64,000 nt of DNA from CBDFKJ01 sp965248805. Its GTDB lineage: Bacteria > Pseudomonadota > Alphaproteobacteria > UBA6615. The translations under genes and the position numbers were made by a program. The notes beneath the pieces are model-generated. The model saw only the letters and a list, made by a program, of their open reading frames with translations. It ran no database searches and was not told the origin of the DNA. Positions within the stretch are counted from its first letter, which is position 1, and each line of letters opens with the position of its first letter. The stretch covers positions 186,001 through 250,000 of the forward strand of contig CBDFKJ010000008.1 of assembly GCA_965248805.1 (NCBI GenBank), in the 5' to 3' direction. Shown piece by piece: positions 30,463-39,180 of the stretch.

Positions 30463-30670
30463 GGACGGTCGGTCCAAGCGTGCGTGCGGCCTGCGGAGAG
30501 ATGCGCACGGCGATGTAGTCGTAAGCCCGCCGGTCCGCCGCAATTCGGCCGCCCGCCCTCTGGAAAGCCGTGCGTGCGTACACCACGCCGTCGCCGGGCC
30601 GGGCGTCATCGGCCCAGCCGAGCAGCGCCTCTACCGTCGTCACACGCGCCCATGCGCCGGCCGCCGTCAT
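30455..30670 (-). CDS. Small phage protein of unknown function
   Basis: 71 residues from ATG 30670, overlapping the preceding stop by ATGA: MTAAGAWARVTTVEALLGWADDARPGDGVVYARTAFQR, then YDYIAVRISPQAARTLGP. No family recognised. The coupling at both ends (4 bp and 8 bp overlaps) supports a real gene. Confidence 0.6.
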   Translation of the reverse strand: MTAAGAWARVTTVEALLGWADDARPGDGVVYARTAFQRAGGRIAADRRAYDYIAVRISPQAARTLGPTVHG

Positions 30671-31525
30671 CGCGGCTGCCCGGTGTTCGCCACGCAACCA
30701 TGCGGCATCTCGTTGTGCTCGCGCCCCTCGAGCAAGCGCCCGGCGTGGCGCTTGCCTACGCGGTGCAGGCCCCACACCGGACCGTCTTTGACCTGCCGAA
30801 ACGCGCCCCATTGCTTGAAGAAGAACGGCACGCCCACTGACCGGCACTGGTCGCGGAGTGATCGCGCCCACTCGGGGTGCATGGGCCGCGCGCCGGACCC
30901 GCTCTCGCCGCCTGCGATCACCCAATGGATCGGCGATGGCACGCCGTCCGGCACATCTACCGGGCCGTCCATGTCGAATATTGTCACCTGCGCCAGCAGC
31001 GGCTCCGCCGAGACGAACCGCACCGCGGCCGGCGTTTCCAGCAACGGTGGGATGCGCTCGTCGGCGCGCTTCTGATCCTCAACCGACGTGCCCAGCCAGA
31101 CGTTCGGATCCATGATCATCAGCTTCGGTCCTTCGATCGATATACTCGCGCATCCGCTCCGGTCTCTTGGTCAATACCTGGAACGTGTGTTGCGGGCAGA
31201 GCGCCATGACGCCATAGACTTGATCAATCCACTCATCCGGCACGTTCTCATTAAACAGATCTCCATGGGCACAGACGAAGATGCTGCGGGGCTTGCGCCA
31301 CCGCAGCGGTTGATCGAGCCATTCCTCGTTCAGCCGGACTTCCCCCGTCCAAACCGGCCCGGCCTTGCTTGGTATTGTGAGCCCCTTTCGGCTCGGGTGC
31401 CCGCGTAGGCGGCCGCCGGCGAGCTTCATCGCATAGCAGTTGGTGCAGCCGGGCGAGACCACCGAGCAACCAGTGATCGGATTCCACGTCGCGTCGGTCC
31501 ACTCGATCTTGGTGCGATCAGCCAT
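30667..31525 (-). pseudogene. DUF5131 (phage Gp37/Gp68) protein, frameshifted
   Basis: First frame from ATG 31525: MADRTKIEWTDATWNPITGCSVVSPGCTNCYAMKLA, with a cysteine cluster C...C..CYA, then TGEVRLNEEWLDQPLRWRKPRSIFVCAHGDLFNENVPDEWIDQVYGVMALCPQHTFQVLTKRPERMREY. Near 31130 the frame changes to GPKLMIMDPNVWLGTSVEDQKRADERIPPLLETPAAVRFVSAEPLL...WVIAGGESGSGARPMHPEWARSLRDQC...FFFKQWGAF. All family blocks are present, but one base must be gained or lost. The family is widespread in phages; its reaction is not established. Confidence 0.85.
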
Positions 31526-32228
31526 CGCCTCGACCCTGGCCCGCCTTGGCCCGCCGGACGCGGCCGCCCAGGTGCTCGATCAGGGCCGTGACCTGCGCGG
31601 CCTCGAGGTGGGTGTGGGAGATCGCCCGGCCGGTGCCGGCATGACGGGCGGCGTAGGATGCAAGCGCGCCGGGATCGCCGATCCTGACGACGCCGAGACC
31701 GGCCAGGACGCGCCACTGCGCCTCGAGCACGCGCGCCCGGGGATTATCGATGCCATCACCATCCGCTGTCGCATAGGGCGACCAGTCGACGCCGGCCTCG
31801 CGCGCGAGCCAGGCTTTGAGGCCCTCGATCGCCTTGGCCGAATGGCGTTCGTCGCGCGCCCACCTGGCGGCATCGAGCCCGGTCTGGCGTTTGATGAAGG
31901 CGACCAGCGCGGCCTCGGTGGGCGTGTCCACCACGCCCAGGTGCCAGCCCGAGAGCCACAAGGCCCACAGCTTGCCCTGGTGCGCGGTGTTGGGCAGTCC
32001 GTCGCCGCGGGCGGCGTGCCGTGTCCCGTTCGCCTTGTCCTTCCGGCGCAGCGCGCCGGCGACGCGCTCGAGCTCGGCCACGGTCATGTCGCCGCAGGAG
32101 GCATGGCCGGTGACGCGCACCTGCAACGCCCGGCGCGTGTCATGGTCGATGGCAAGCTCCCGGGCGCGGGCATGGACGAACCGGATCAGGCGCTTGCGGG
32201 TTGGATCGCAGGCCGTCGAGGCGGTCAT
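31518..32228 (-). CDS. GemA-type regulatory protein (DUF1018)
   Basis: 236 residues from ATG 32228. The N-terminal helical part (KRLIRFVHARARELAIDHDTRRALQVRVTGHASCGDMTVAELERV) resembles GemA of Mu. The DUF1018 core is LPNTAHQGKLWALWLSGWHLGVVDTPTEAALVAFIKRQTGLDAARWARDERHSAKAIEGLKAWLAREAGVDW. In Mu, GemA modulates host gene expression and DNA relaxation. It lies between small early genes and Mor, the expected place. Confidence 0.85.
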   Translation of the reverse strand: MTASTACDPTRKRLIRFVHARARELAIDHDTRRALQVRVTGHASCGDMTVAELERVAGALRRKDKANGTRHAARGDGLPNTAHQGKLWALWLSGWHLGVVDTPTEAALVAFIKRQTGLDAARWARDERHSAKAIEGLKAWLAREAGVDWSPYATADGDGIDNPRARVLEAQWRVLAGLGVVRIGDPGALASYAARHAGTGRAISHTHLEAAQVTALIEHLGGRVRRAKAGQGRGDG

Positions 32229-32701
32229 CGCGGCACCTCGTCCACCGGACGGGCGGCGTCGCCCGATTTGTTCCACCACCCCTGAAGAGCGTTCAGATAG
32301 CCGCGGCAGATACGCATCCTATGCTCGATCGGGTTCCCGTTCCGGTCCCGCGGAAAGGCAAACTCGCCATTGATCTTGAGATCGAAGGGCACGCCCTTGT
32401 GGCAGTAGAAACGCCCGCCGGACCTCAGCTTGTCGATCAGAGCGCGCCATTCGGCCGTCGACTTCTGCTCTCGCGAGCCGGGTCGAAACGCGCAGTTGTC
32501 GCACGGATCGGGGAATGGGAAGGGCGTGCCGTCGGAATCAAGATGCCGCCCTCCGTTCGGCAGCGGTTCCCAAGCCGTGCCGCAGTTGGCACAAAGTTCG
32601 ATGGTGCGATCCGCGACCGGCAGGACCTTCCGGCACGCGCAACGGGGGCACCGGGCACGACCCTTGACCGCTTCGTCGACGGCCGGGTCCGCCGCCCTCA
32701 T
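32225..32701 (-). CDS. Cysteine-rich phage protein, zinc-ribbon start
   Basis: 158 residues. Two likely zinc sites: CPRCACRKVLPVADRTIELCANCG at 18-41 and CDNCAFRPGSREQKSTAEWRALIDKLRSGGRFYCHKGVPF at 68-105. The second pattern (C..CAFRPGS ... FYCHKG) recurs in small phage proteins of unknown function. Translationally coupled to both neighbours by 4-bp overlaps. Confidence 0.6.
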   Translation of the reverse strand: MRAADPAVDEAVKGRARCPRCACRKVLPVADRTIELCANCGTAWEPLPNGGRHLDSDGTPFPFPDPCDNCAFRPGSREQKSTAEWRALIDKLRSGGRFYCHKGVPFDLKINGEFAFPRDRNGNPIEHRMRICRGYLNALQGWWNKSGDAARPVDEVPR

Positions 32702-32991
32702 TTCTCTGACGCCTCGTCCACCGGACGGGCGACTTCATCGCCCGGGTCGCCCGCATCGACAGGCACCCCTGCCTTGTCGAGACGGCCGCCAATGTCCTCG
32801 AGCCAGGCCCGTTGCCTGGGCGAGAGGTATGTGTCGGCGCCGTAGCTCTCGAGCCGCCGCGCCAGATCGTCGATGAAGCGAAGCTCGTTGTCGGCGAGCT
32901 GCTCGGCGTTGTCCCGGGCGCGGCGCATCTGACCGTCCAGCCAACCGAGGTCGTCGGCGATGCGGCGGTCGTCCTTCTCCGGCGCGCTCAT
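32698..32991 (-). CDS. Hypothetical early phage protein
   Basis: 97 residues, acidic and helical: RRIADDLGWLDGQMRRARDNAEQLADNELRFIDDLARRLESYGADTYLSPRQRAWLEDIGGRLDKAG. The segment SPRQRAWLEDI is common in phage and plasmid small proteins. No function can be assigned. ATGA overlap with the gene on each side. Confidence 0.55.
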   Translation of the reverse strand: MSAPEKDDRRIADDLGWLDGQMRRARDNAEQLADNELRFIDDLARRLESYGADTYLSPRQRAWLEDIGGRLDKAGVPVDAGDPGDEVARPVDEASEK

Positions 32992-33512
32992 GCCGCCTCC
33001 CTTTCCTCCGTGCCGTCCTCGAGCAGGGTGTCGACCAGCTTGTCGAGGTCGTCCGCTGCGGCGGCGATCACGATCTCGTCGTCCACCTCGATGATGCTGG
33101 CGCCGATCGTCGCGAGCTCGCGGCCGTCCAACCGTTTGAGCGCACCACGATCGAGGCTTTCCTTGACGCGCACGAGTTCGGCCTCACGCGCGGGCCAGCG
33201 CGCCCTGATACGGGCGATCACCTTGGCCTCGTCGGCGTATTCGATCCGGCCGGGCATCTTGCGGTAGCCCACCTTGATGCCTTCGATCGCACGGGTGCGC
33301 GGGCGCTCGAACAGGTGCGGCGCCACCGCGAGAGCTTGGCGCAAGGCGTCCCTGGCGGCCGAGGCCGCGGCCACCCGCGCCTTGAGGCCGCGCAGGCGAC
33401 GGCGCACGGCGGCGCGTTGTTCGTCGCGGATCGCTTCCGCGGTCTCTTCCAGCGCCTCGCGGGCATCGGCATAATCGCGGCACAAGTTGCCGATGCGCTC
33501 CAGCGTGCTCAT
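32988..33512 (-). CDS. Gam-like host-nuclease inhibitor candidate
   Basis: 174 residues from ATG 33512. The first half is a long helix pair (YADAREALEETAEAIRDEQRAAVRRRLRGLKARVAAASAARDALRQAL). The second half, EGIKVGYRKMPGRIEYADEAKVIARIRARWPAREAELVRVKESLDRGALKRLDGRELATIGASIIEVDDEIVIAAAA, follows the Gam layout (K-G-hydrophobic strand, then acidic pair, helix, K-x-x-x-x-K-x-x-L). Position between MuB and GemA is where Mu encodes Gam, which protects free DNA ends from RecBCD. Assigned by pattern and position, not by a strong motif. Confidence 0.5.
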   Translation of the reverse strand: MSTLERIGNLCRDYADAREALEETAEAIRDEQRAAVRRRLRGLKARVAAASAARDALRQALAVAPHLFERPRTRAIEGIKVGYRKMPGRIEYADEAKVIARIRARWPAREAELVRVKESLDRGALKRLDGRELATIGASIIEVDDEIVIAAAADDLDKLVDTLLEDGTEEREAA

Positions 33513-33649
33513 GACGAACGTCCCTCCATCATGGGCGAGACCCGCCCGTTCTCCCGGCGGCACGATTTGCACACCCGGTTGGCCGGCCCGGCGCTGCCAA
33601 ACGCCTTGTTGCACTTGAGGCAGGTGCGGCGGGCGGGACCGTTCCTCAC
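33509..33649 (-). CDS. Small zinc-finger phage protein
   Basis: 46 residues from GTG 33649: a leading RNGPARRTCLKCNKAF, then NRVCKSCRREN. The four cysteines (C..C...C..C) make a zinc knuckle. GTGA overlap with the upstream stop and ATGA overlap with the next gene. Similar short proteins are frequent in alphaproteobacterial phages; function unknown. Confidence 0.65.
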   Translation of the reverse strand: MRNGPARRTCLKCNKAFGSAGPANRVCKSCRRENGRVSPMMEGRSS

Positions 33650-34125
33650 GCCACCGCCCGCAGCCGCTCGACGGCGCCGGCAAGATCGGCGTCGGAATCC
33701 GCAAGCTCCGTCGCGAGTGCATCGATGTCCGCCCCAAGCTGTTGCAGGCGCCGTATCCGGGCATCGACCGTGGCGCGCAGGGCTTGCGCCGCCGCATCCA
33801 GGGCCTCGCGGGCCGCGGGCCGCTGCACCCGGTGCTCGTCCATCTGGTCGCGCAGCGCTCCGACGGCCGCCGCGAATACCGCGTCGCCCGCCATCAGTTC
33901 CTCGACGCGGCGCACGGCGTGCATCACGGTGGTGTGGTCGCGGCCGCCGAAGGCGCGGCCGATCACGGGTAGCGAACAAGGCGTCAACTGCTTGGCGAGA
34001 TACATCGCTACCTGGCGCGGGCGCACCGTCTTCCAGGCCTTGCTGTCCGAGAGCATCTCCGACAGGCCGATGCCGTAACGGTCCGCGACGCGGGCCTGGA
34101 TCGCGGCAATGGTGAGAGCGCTCAT
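33646..34125 (-). CDS. DnaA domain-IV-like DNA-binding protein
   Basis: 159 residues. Residues 1-80 are an almost canonical DnaA C-terminal DNA-binding domain: IAAIQARVADRYGIGLSEMLSD, RPRQVAMYLAKQLTPCSLPVIGRAFGGRDHTTVMHAVRRVEEL. The GGRDHTTV stretch is the DnaA-box recognition signature. There is no AAA+ domain. Residues 85-159 form a long helical tail (RPAAREALDAAAQALRATVDARIRRLQQLGADIDALATELADSDADLAGAVERL). It could recognise host DnaA boxes or a phage site and recruit or block replication; inferred only from the fold. Confidence 0.85.
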   Translation of the reverse strand: MSALTIAAIQARVADRYGIGLSEMLSDSKAWKTVRPRQVAMYLAKQLTPCSLPVIGRAFGGRDHTTVMHAVRRVEELMAGDAVFAAAVGALRDQMDEHRVQRPAAREALDAAAQALRATVDARIRRLQQLGADIDALATELADSDADLAGAVERLRAVA

Positions 34126-34382
34126 GCCGCGTTGCCCGAAGGGCGCCCGCCCGCGGGGCCGTTCCGCCGCGCACGCACGGGATCGAGCCGCACCACGTTG
34201 TCCCGAGGCTCGACGATGCGCGCCGCGGCGGGCACCGTGTGGCGCTCCAGCTCGGCGGCCTGCAAGCTCGCCGAGGCAAGCTCGGCGCACCACACCGAGA
34301 CCATGGCAGCCGAAAGCTGAACGCCGGTGTGCTCGAACTCGCTCAGTCGAGAGGCCAGGGCGGAGAGATCGTCGCTCAACAT
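34122..34382 (-). CDS. Hypothetical early phage protein
   Basis: 86 residues following MuB with TGATG overlap: MLSDDLSALASRLSEFEHTGVQLSAAMVSVWCAELASASLQAAELERHTVPAAARIVEPRDNVVRLDPVRARR. The first half is helical and the end is basic. No family recognised. Confidence 0.55.
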   Translation of the reverse strand: MLSDDLSALASRLSEFEHTGVQLSAAMVSVWCAELASASLQAAELERHTVPAAARIVEPRDNVVRLDPVRARRNGPAGGRPSGNAA

Positions 34383-35359
34383 CAGGCCGCCTCCGCCGCG
34401 GCCGCGAGGTCGTCGGCCGCAATGCGCTCATGACCCGCGGCGCGCGCCAGCACCCAGGCGCGCGCGAACAATCGCCGCAGCGCGTGCAGCCCGCCGGCGC
34501 CGCGCGCGGCCGCGATAAGATGCTTCCGTTCCGCCTTGGCCGGGGCGCGGCCGAGCACGCCGCGGGCCAGCTCGAGCACGTCCGCCTCGGCGGCGAGGCC
34601 CAGCGGGAGGCGAATGCCGACGCGCCCGACGATCTGATCGCAGCGCCGCGAGCTGGCGAGCGCCGCCCATAGCTCGTCACCGCCGATCATCGCCAAGCCG
34701 CAGCCGGCGAGGTCGCGGATGCAGCGCAGCTCGTCCAGCAGGCGCGGGCCCAGGTGGTGCGCCTCGTCGACCACGAGCAGTGCGCCCCGGCTCTCCAGCC
34801 GCGACACGATGGCGGTCTCGGCGGCGAGCGCCGACGGATGCTCGGCCCCGGCGCCGACCGCGTGCGCAACGCGCCCGAGCAGGCCGGCCAGGGTCACCAC
34901 GGCGTCGGTCACGCTCAGCCGGTAGGCCGCGGTACGACCGGTGCAATAACGCGCCGCCGCCCAACTCTTGCCGCAGCCCGAGCGGCCGTGGACCAGCACC
35001 ACGTCTCCCGTCGCCTGGGCATGCCCGAGCGCCGCCTCGATTTCCTCGGTGACACCGAGACCGACATGGCGGTCGAGGCCGGCCGCGGCCATGTCGCGCC
35101 GCGCCGCTTCGGCACGTGTTTGCAACCAGATCGCCACCCGTGCCGTCACCGCCGCTACGTCGCCCTCGTAGACGCCGCGCAGCCACTTGCTGAGCGTGGC
35201 GTTCGACACGCCGCGCCCCATCTCGTGCGCGGCCTGGGCGATCGACAGGCCTGCCGCGTCCAGCTCGGCGCGGCAGGCCGCGACAGTCGCTTCGTAGTCG
35301 TCGGCCGGTGCCGTGGCCCGGCTGGCGCCGGGAAACGCCGCGATGGTCGAATCGTTCAT
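34382..35359 (-). CDS. MuB-type transposition ATPase / target-selection protein
   Basis: 325 residues. N-terminal helix-turn-helix (about 36-64: GLSIAQAAHEMGRGVSNATLSKWLRG), as in MuB. The AAA+ domain has Walker A GRSGCGKS near 125-132, Walker B GALLVVDEAHHLG near 195, and an IRDLAGCGLAMIGGDELW sensor-I-like strand. MuB binds target DNA as an ATP-dependent filament, activates MuA and gives target immunity. Translationally coupled to the transposase (ATGA). Confidence 0.9.
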   Translation of the reverse strand: MNDSTIAAFPGASRATAPADDYEATVAACRAELDAAGLSIAQAAHEMGRGVSNATLSKWLRGVYEGDVAAVTARVAIWLQTRAEAARRDMAAAGLDRHVGLGVTEEIEAALGHAQATGDVVLVHGRSGCGKSWAAARYCTGRTAAYRLSVTDAVVTLAGLLGRVAHAVGAGAEHPSALAAETAIVSRLESRGALLVVDEAHHLGPRLLDELRCIRDLAGCGLAMIGGDELWAALASSRRCDQIVGRVGIRLPLGLAAEADVLELARGVLGRAPAKAERKHLIAAARGAGGLHALRRLFARAWVLARAAGHERIAADDLAAAAEAA

Positions 35360-37263
35360 CGATCGTCCTCCTCCATTTGCTGGACCGTCTTCAGTGCCGC
35401 CATGAACGCGCTGCGCCGGCGCTGCGTCGGCCGCGAGAGCGCCAACGGCTCCGCGGCGGCATCGATGCCAGGGCCGCCGGCATCGGGCCGCTCGCCACCC
35501 TGGCGCGGGATCTCCGGAAGATGCGGCCCCGTCACCAGCCGCACCGCCGCCGGCTCGGCCTCCGGTGGCGGTTGCGGTGGTCCCGCGGCGGCGAGGCCGT
35601 CGAGCAGCGCGGCCATGTCGCGCCGGCCCTCGAGCGCCCGCCGGGTGGCCCGTTCGATTTGGCGGCGGGCGCGGTTTACGTGTCCGGCCGCGGCGGTATC
35701 GCCGATACCGGCCGGCAACAGGCACGCCGCCTCGCACAGCCAGCGGCCCTCCCGGTCGTAGACCAGACAAGGCCCGTGCAGATTGTTCGGGTCGAAGCGC
35801 GCCACCAGCATCTCGCCGGCGCGCTCGACCAGCATCGGATCGTGGTAGCGGTTGGGCGGGCGATGGGCCACGCGGCCGGCATTGAGATGGAATTCGCCGT
35901 TTCGGGCAATCTTCACCCGCTCGGCCGAGAGCATCAGGACGCGCGCTTGCGCATCGCTGATCTTGCGCACGACGGTGCCGGCCATCGCCTCGGCCCAGGC
36001 CTCGTCGAAGGAACGCCCGGCGGCGATCTCCGTGCGCCGGCCCGGGTGGGCGTTGTGCGCGATGACGCATTCCGTCACCACTTCGATGAAGGTCTGCCAG
36101 GGAGCGGCCTTGCTGCGGTGCGTCTCCGGACGGTCGCTGGTCGAGCGCCCGGTGGCGGAGCCGGCAAGGCGGGGATGGGTGTCGATCTTCGTGCACAAAT
36201 CACGGAACGCGCGCTCGACCGGCTTGGCGCGGCCCCGGCCAACCCCGCGGCCGCCGTCGTCCATGTCCACTGATGTGGTGGCGTAGCCGATCCCGAGCAG
36301 CTTGAGGACGCCCGGCAGCTCGGCGTCCAAGGGGCTCTTGGCGGCGCGGTTGCGCTTGCGCGCCTTCTGCCCGCCGGTGATAGCCTTGGCACTGGCCGCC
36401 CGGGTGTTGTCGAGCACCACCTTGCCCGGCAGGCCGCAGGTCGTGATGACCTCGTGCAGCGAGGTGCGGATCAGCGCCGCCGATTCCGTCTCGCCGGACG
36501 CCCAGGCCAGGATGCGCCGCGTGTAGACGTCCTGCCAGTACCAGACCGTCGGCCGGCCCTCGTTGCCCGAGGGCAGCGTCACCCAGCAATCGTGGATCTT
36601 GCCGTCGCCGTTCATGATCGCCAGCGGATAGAGCCCGGCCACGGTACGGCTGACGTGCGGCACCAGGTCCATGGCGGCGATGGCTCCGTCGCGGGCGCGC
36701 ACGATCTCGCGCCTCGGGATCTCGCGGTCGAGGCGGCGCAGGAACGCCTTGTAGGGCGGTACAGCCCAGCCATGGTGCTTAGCAATGCGCCTGGCCCGGC
36801 CCCAGCTCGCCGTCGCTTCGGGTCGCTCGGGGCGGAGATAATCGGTCAGGAAGTGCGCCCACAGTGCCTCCGCCCCCGGGCCCGACCAATCGCGCCGGGG
36901 CCGGCCCTCGCGCGGCGCGTCCAGCAGCGCCGCCGCACGCGCCTCGGAAGCAATTCCCCGCAACCGCCGGCGCCAGCCGGTAAGGGCGGAAGCCGAAACA
37001 CCGGTCTCCACGGCGGCGATCGCGTCGGCCTCGGTGCGCGAGAGCCCCGCGGCCTTTCCCGCGTCCGAGCGCTCCACCGCCGCGAGGCGCTCTAGAGCGC
37101 GCGCGCGCTGGCCGTCCGTCGCCCGGTCCCAGGGGGATGGAGCCGCCGGTTCAGGGTCGGTGCACGGAGCCTGCAACGCCAGTGCATCGCCGTTGCATGG
37201 CGCGCGATCGGGCGTTACGGCGGCCGCACGTGACGCACGGCGGCATCTGGCGAGCGCCGTCAT
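35356..37263 (-). CDS. Mu-type DDE transposase (MuA)
   Basis: 635 residues, close to MuA (663). Residues 45-115 form an Ibeta/gamma-like DNA-binding region (AVETGVSASALTGWRRRLRGI). The catalytic core has D220 in AIMNGDGKIHDCWV, D285 in KVVLDNTRAASAK and E350 in RAKPVERAFRDL, with spacing like the Mu D-D-E. A beta-barrel domain follows (MLVERAGEMLVARFDPNNLHGPCLVYDREGRWLCEA). The C-terminal basic segment (RPTQRRRSAFMAALKTVQQMEEDDR) is the MuB/ClpX-contact position. It cuts and joins the TG/CA ends. The reading frame is intact. Confidence 0.95.
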   Translation of the reverse strand: MTALARCRRASRAAAVTPDRAPCNGDALALQAPCTDPEPAAPSPWDRATDGQRARALERLAAVERSDAGKAAGLSRTEADAIAAVETGVSASALTGWRRRLRGIASEARAAALLDAPREGRPRRDWSGPGAEALWAHFLTDYLRPERPEATASWGRARRIAKHHGWAVPPYKAFLRRLDREIPRREIVRARDGAIAAMDLVPHVSRTVAGLYPLAIMNGDGKIHDCWVTLPSGNEGRPTVWYWQDVYTRRILAWASGETESAALIRTSLHEVITTCGLPGKVVLDNTRAASAKAITGGQKARKRNRAAKSPLDAELPGVLKLLGIGYATTSVDMDDGGRGVGRGRAKPVERAFRDLCTKIDTHPRLAGSATGRSTSDRPETHRSKAAPWQTFIEVVTECVIAHNAHPGRRTEIAAGRSFDEAWAEAMAGTVVRKISDAQARVLMLSAERVKIARNGEFHLNAGRVAHRPPNRYHDPMLVERAGEMLVARFDPNNLHGPCLVYDREGRWLCEAACLLPAGIGDTAAAGHVNRARRQIERATRRALEGRRDMAALLDGLAAAGPPQPPPEAEPAAVRLVTGPHLPEIPRQGGERPDAGGPGIDAAAEPLALSRPTQRRRSAFMAALKTVQQMEEDDR

Positions 37264-37991
37264 TCGACCGCACCCCCGATCGCGGCCACCGCCGTTTCGA
37301 CCCGCTCGATCGCCTCGTTTACGTCGGCAACGAGTGCGTCGGCAGTGCGGCGAATGTCGCGCACGACCCCGCGCCTCGCATTGCCATGCAACGCAGTCGT
37401 CACCTCCGAGGTGGCAAGTTCCTCGACGATCCTGGCGGCCCGCCGGGCCGCGTCACGCACGACCCGCCGTTCGGCTTCGAGGCGCGAGCGCGCTTGCGAC
37501 GCTGCATCACGGGGATCGGTCCCGGCCACACGCAGGCGGCGCTTGTACTCGTCACGTTCCGCTTCTGCTCGCGCCAGACGGGCCTCGATGGAGACTTGGT
37601 GGGCCGCTTCGCGCACCTGGTTGCGCGTCCAATTGCCCGCGGCGGCTTCGTCCAAAATGTTCACACGCGCCGCCTCGGGCAGGCGCGCGACTTCAAGATG
37701 ATGAGAAAATGTCAGTGAGTTCCGCCGGCGGAACTCGGGGCAAACCTTTGCCAGCAAACGAAAGTCACTGATTTTTCCCGGCGATATCCCAAGCCGCTCG
37801 GCCGCCGCCTTCACCCCGTCGCCGGGATAGCGCTCATCGCCGTCGCGCAGCCAGTCCACAAGGCTCCAGCCCTGGTGATCGCGCTGCCCGACAATCTCCC
37901 CGCCGCGCGCCACCCAATCATCGTAACCGGCCGCGTCCGGGCGCGCGGAAGTTGTCTCACCGACAACACGAAGGTCCGTCCGCTCGGTCAT
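37260..37991 (-). CDS. Early DNA-binding protein with ParB-like helix-turn-helix
   Basis: 243 residues from ATG 37991. VKAAAERLGISPGKISDFRLLAKVCPEFRRRNSLTFSHHLEVARLPEAARVNILDEAAAGNWTRNQVREAAH resembles the helical domain of ParB/KorB-like regulators. A long charged coiled-coil region follows (SIEARLARAEAERDEYKRRLRV ... ARSRLEAERRVVRDAARRAARIVEELA). It precedes the transposase and overlaps it by 4 bp. A Ner-like regulatory or DNA-bridging role is possible; not shown by sequence. Confidence 0.55.
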   Translation of the reverse strand: MTERTDLRVVGETTSARPDAAGYDDWVARGGEIVGQRDHQGWSLVDWLRDGDERYPGDGVKAAAERLGISPGKISDFRLLAKVCPEFRRRNSLTFSHHLEVARLPEAARVNILDEAAAGNWTRNQVREAAHQVSIEARLARAEAERDEYKRRLRVAGTDPRDAASQARSRLEAERRVVRDAARRAARIVEELATSEVTTALHGNARRGVVRDIRRTADALVADVNEAIERVETAVAAIGGAVE

Positions 37992-38251
37992 GGGCGCGGC
38001 TCCTCGATGTAGCCGCGGCGGAACGCGTCCCGACCCGCTCCCGTGATGACGCCGACCTCCGGGCCGCGCAGCCACTCCGTGATCCGAACCAGCCCATGGC
38101 GGTCCAGTGTCATGATCACCGAGGTCCTGGCGACGCCGTGCAGTGGCCACGGGAGGATGCAGAGACCGTCGCAACGATTGCTGCCGCTCGACAGCGTGCC
38201 GTGTACCGCGGCGCTCAACAGCTTGCGGCAGGGCTTGGGAGAGGCTGTCAT
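37988..38251 (-). CDS. Hypothetical early phage protein
   Basis: 87 residues from ATG 38251, ATGA-coupled to the gene above. LCILPWPLHGVARTSVIMTLDRHGLVRITEWLRGPEVGVITGAGRDAFRRGYI has a winged-helix-like feel, but no family is recognised. Confidence 0.5.
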   Translation of the reverse strand: MTASPKPCRKLLSAAVHGTLSSGSNRCDGLCILPWPLHGVARTSVIMTLDRHGLVRITEWLRGPEVGVITGAGRDAFRRGYIEEPRP

Positions 38252-38421
38252 CGGAGACACAACATCAACCTGATGCCGGCCCCGATCGCGCCGCCGGCAA
38301 GCGCCGTGGGCACCAGATCCGATCCGAGGAAGTACGACAGCCCGAGGCCGATCAACGCGCCCGGAAGCGTAGCGCAGATAGTCGCGACTGCCAGAAGCGC
38401 CCAGAACTTGTCGGCGCTCAT
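38248..38421 (-). CDS. Small membrane protein
   Basis: 57 residues: MSADKFWALLAVATICATLPGALIGLGLSYFLGSDLVPTALAGGAIGAGIRLML. Two hydrophobic helices joined by a short GSDL turn. ATGA overlap on both sides supports a real gene of the early operon; role unknown. Confidence 0.6.
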   Translation of the reverse strand: MSADKFWALLAVATICATLPGALIGLGLSYFLGSDLVPTALAGGAIGAGIRLMLCLR

Positions 38422-38663
38422 GCCGTCGCCCCTCGCGAAAAGGCGCGGCGGGCAGCCCGCAGGGAATGCAGACCCACCCGCCGCCAGTTCACCTGGGAGG
38501 AAACGCGCCGGTCTCTCCCGGCCGTCACGCCCGCACGGTTGACGTTCCCGTCCGCGGTTCCGGTCTTCGCGGCTGACCCTACTAACGGGCTCCACGGCGC
38601 ATATCGCCGCCGCTTCAACACCCGCGTTCGCACGGGGTTTCGATGGGTACACCGGGCCATCAC
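38418..38663 (-). CDS. Hypothetical early phage protein, very basic
   Basis: 81 residues, rich in arginine, with no recognised motif. The only support is the open frame and the ATGA overlap with the small membrane protein, the same coupling seen throughout this operon. Confidence 0.35.
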   Translation of the reverse strand: MMARCTHRNPVRTRVLKRRRYAPWSPLVGSAAKTGTADGNVNRAGVTAGRDRRVSSQVNWRRVGLHSLRAARRAFSRGATA

Positions 38664-38716
38664 GCGGCGTCCCTAATCGCCGTCGCCGGAACCGGTGGCG
38701 CCGGGCTCCGTCACCA

Positions 38717-39055
38717 TCACGCCGCCTTTCCGTGCTCGTCGGGCGTGGCGTCAGGGGGATACCGCCAGCTTTCGAGGACGAGACGCCTCGCGCCCTGCTG
38801 TCGCGCGATGCTCCGCGCAGACCTATACACGCTCCGCCATCCGTCGCGAGTGAGCGGAAACATCAGCATTTGCGAGCCACGCTCCCACTTGTCGACATCG
38901 AATTCATCGGTAAGCGGGTCGTAGCCCAGGCCATCGGGAAAGAACTGGATGACGCCGACGAGCTCGCCCGGGGTCTCGCCGCGAACCCGCCAGAACGTCC
39001 CCGCCCACTCGCCGTCGATCACCACATCGCGCCCTCGGTTCATATCGCTGTTCAT
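38717..39055 (-). CDS. Hypothetical early phage protein
   Basis: 112 residues from ATG 39055, with AAGGGTGG about 8 bp upstream. The same frame extends to an ATG at 39184 that overlaps the previous stop (ATGA), but the added segment looks non-coding. VVIDGEWAGTFWRVRGETPGELVGVIQFFPDGLGYDPLTDEF and RSVYRSARSIARQQGARRLVLESWRYPP suggest a compact alpha/beta fold. Function unknown. Confidence 0.55.
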   Translation of the reverse strand: MNSDMNRGRDVVIDGEWAGTFWRVRGETPGELVGVIQFFPDGLGYDPLTDEFDVDKWERGSQMLMFPLTRDGWRSVYRSARSIARQQGARRLVLESWRYPPDATPDEHGKAA

Positions 39056-39180
39056 CGCATCCACCCTTCCCTGCCGTCGCGCGGCACCACCGCCGCCCGC
39101 GGGTGTCGTGTGCGTCCTCCTGGAGCGGCACAAACAGATGCTCGTCGTGGCCATGGCGAACGAGGCCGCAGGCAACCCGG

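Noticed and set aside
28660..30840. A 726-codon open frame on the plus strand
   Set aside because: It runs antiparallel to the endolysin, Mor and methyltransferase genes, all with clear motifs. Its product is arginine- and proline-rich with no family features: a GC-rich shadow.
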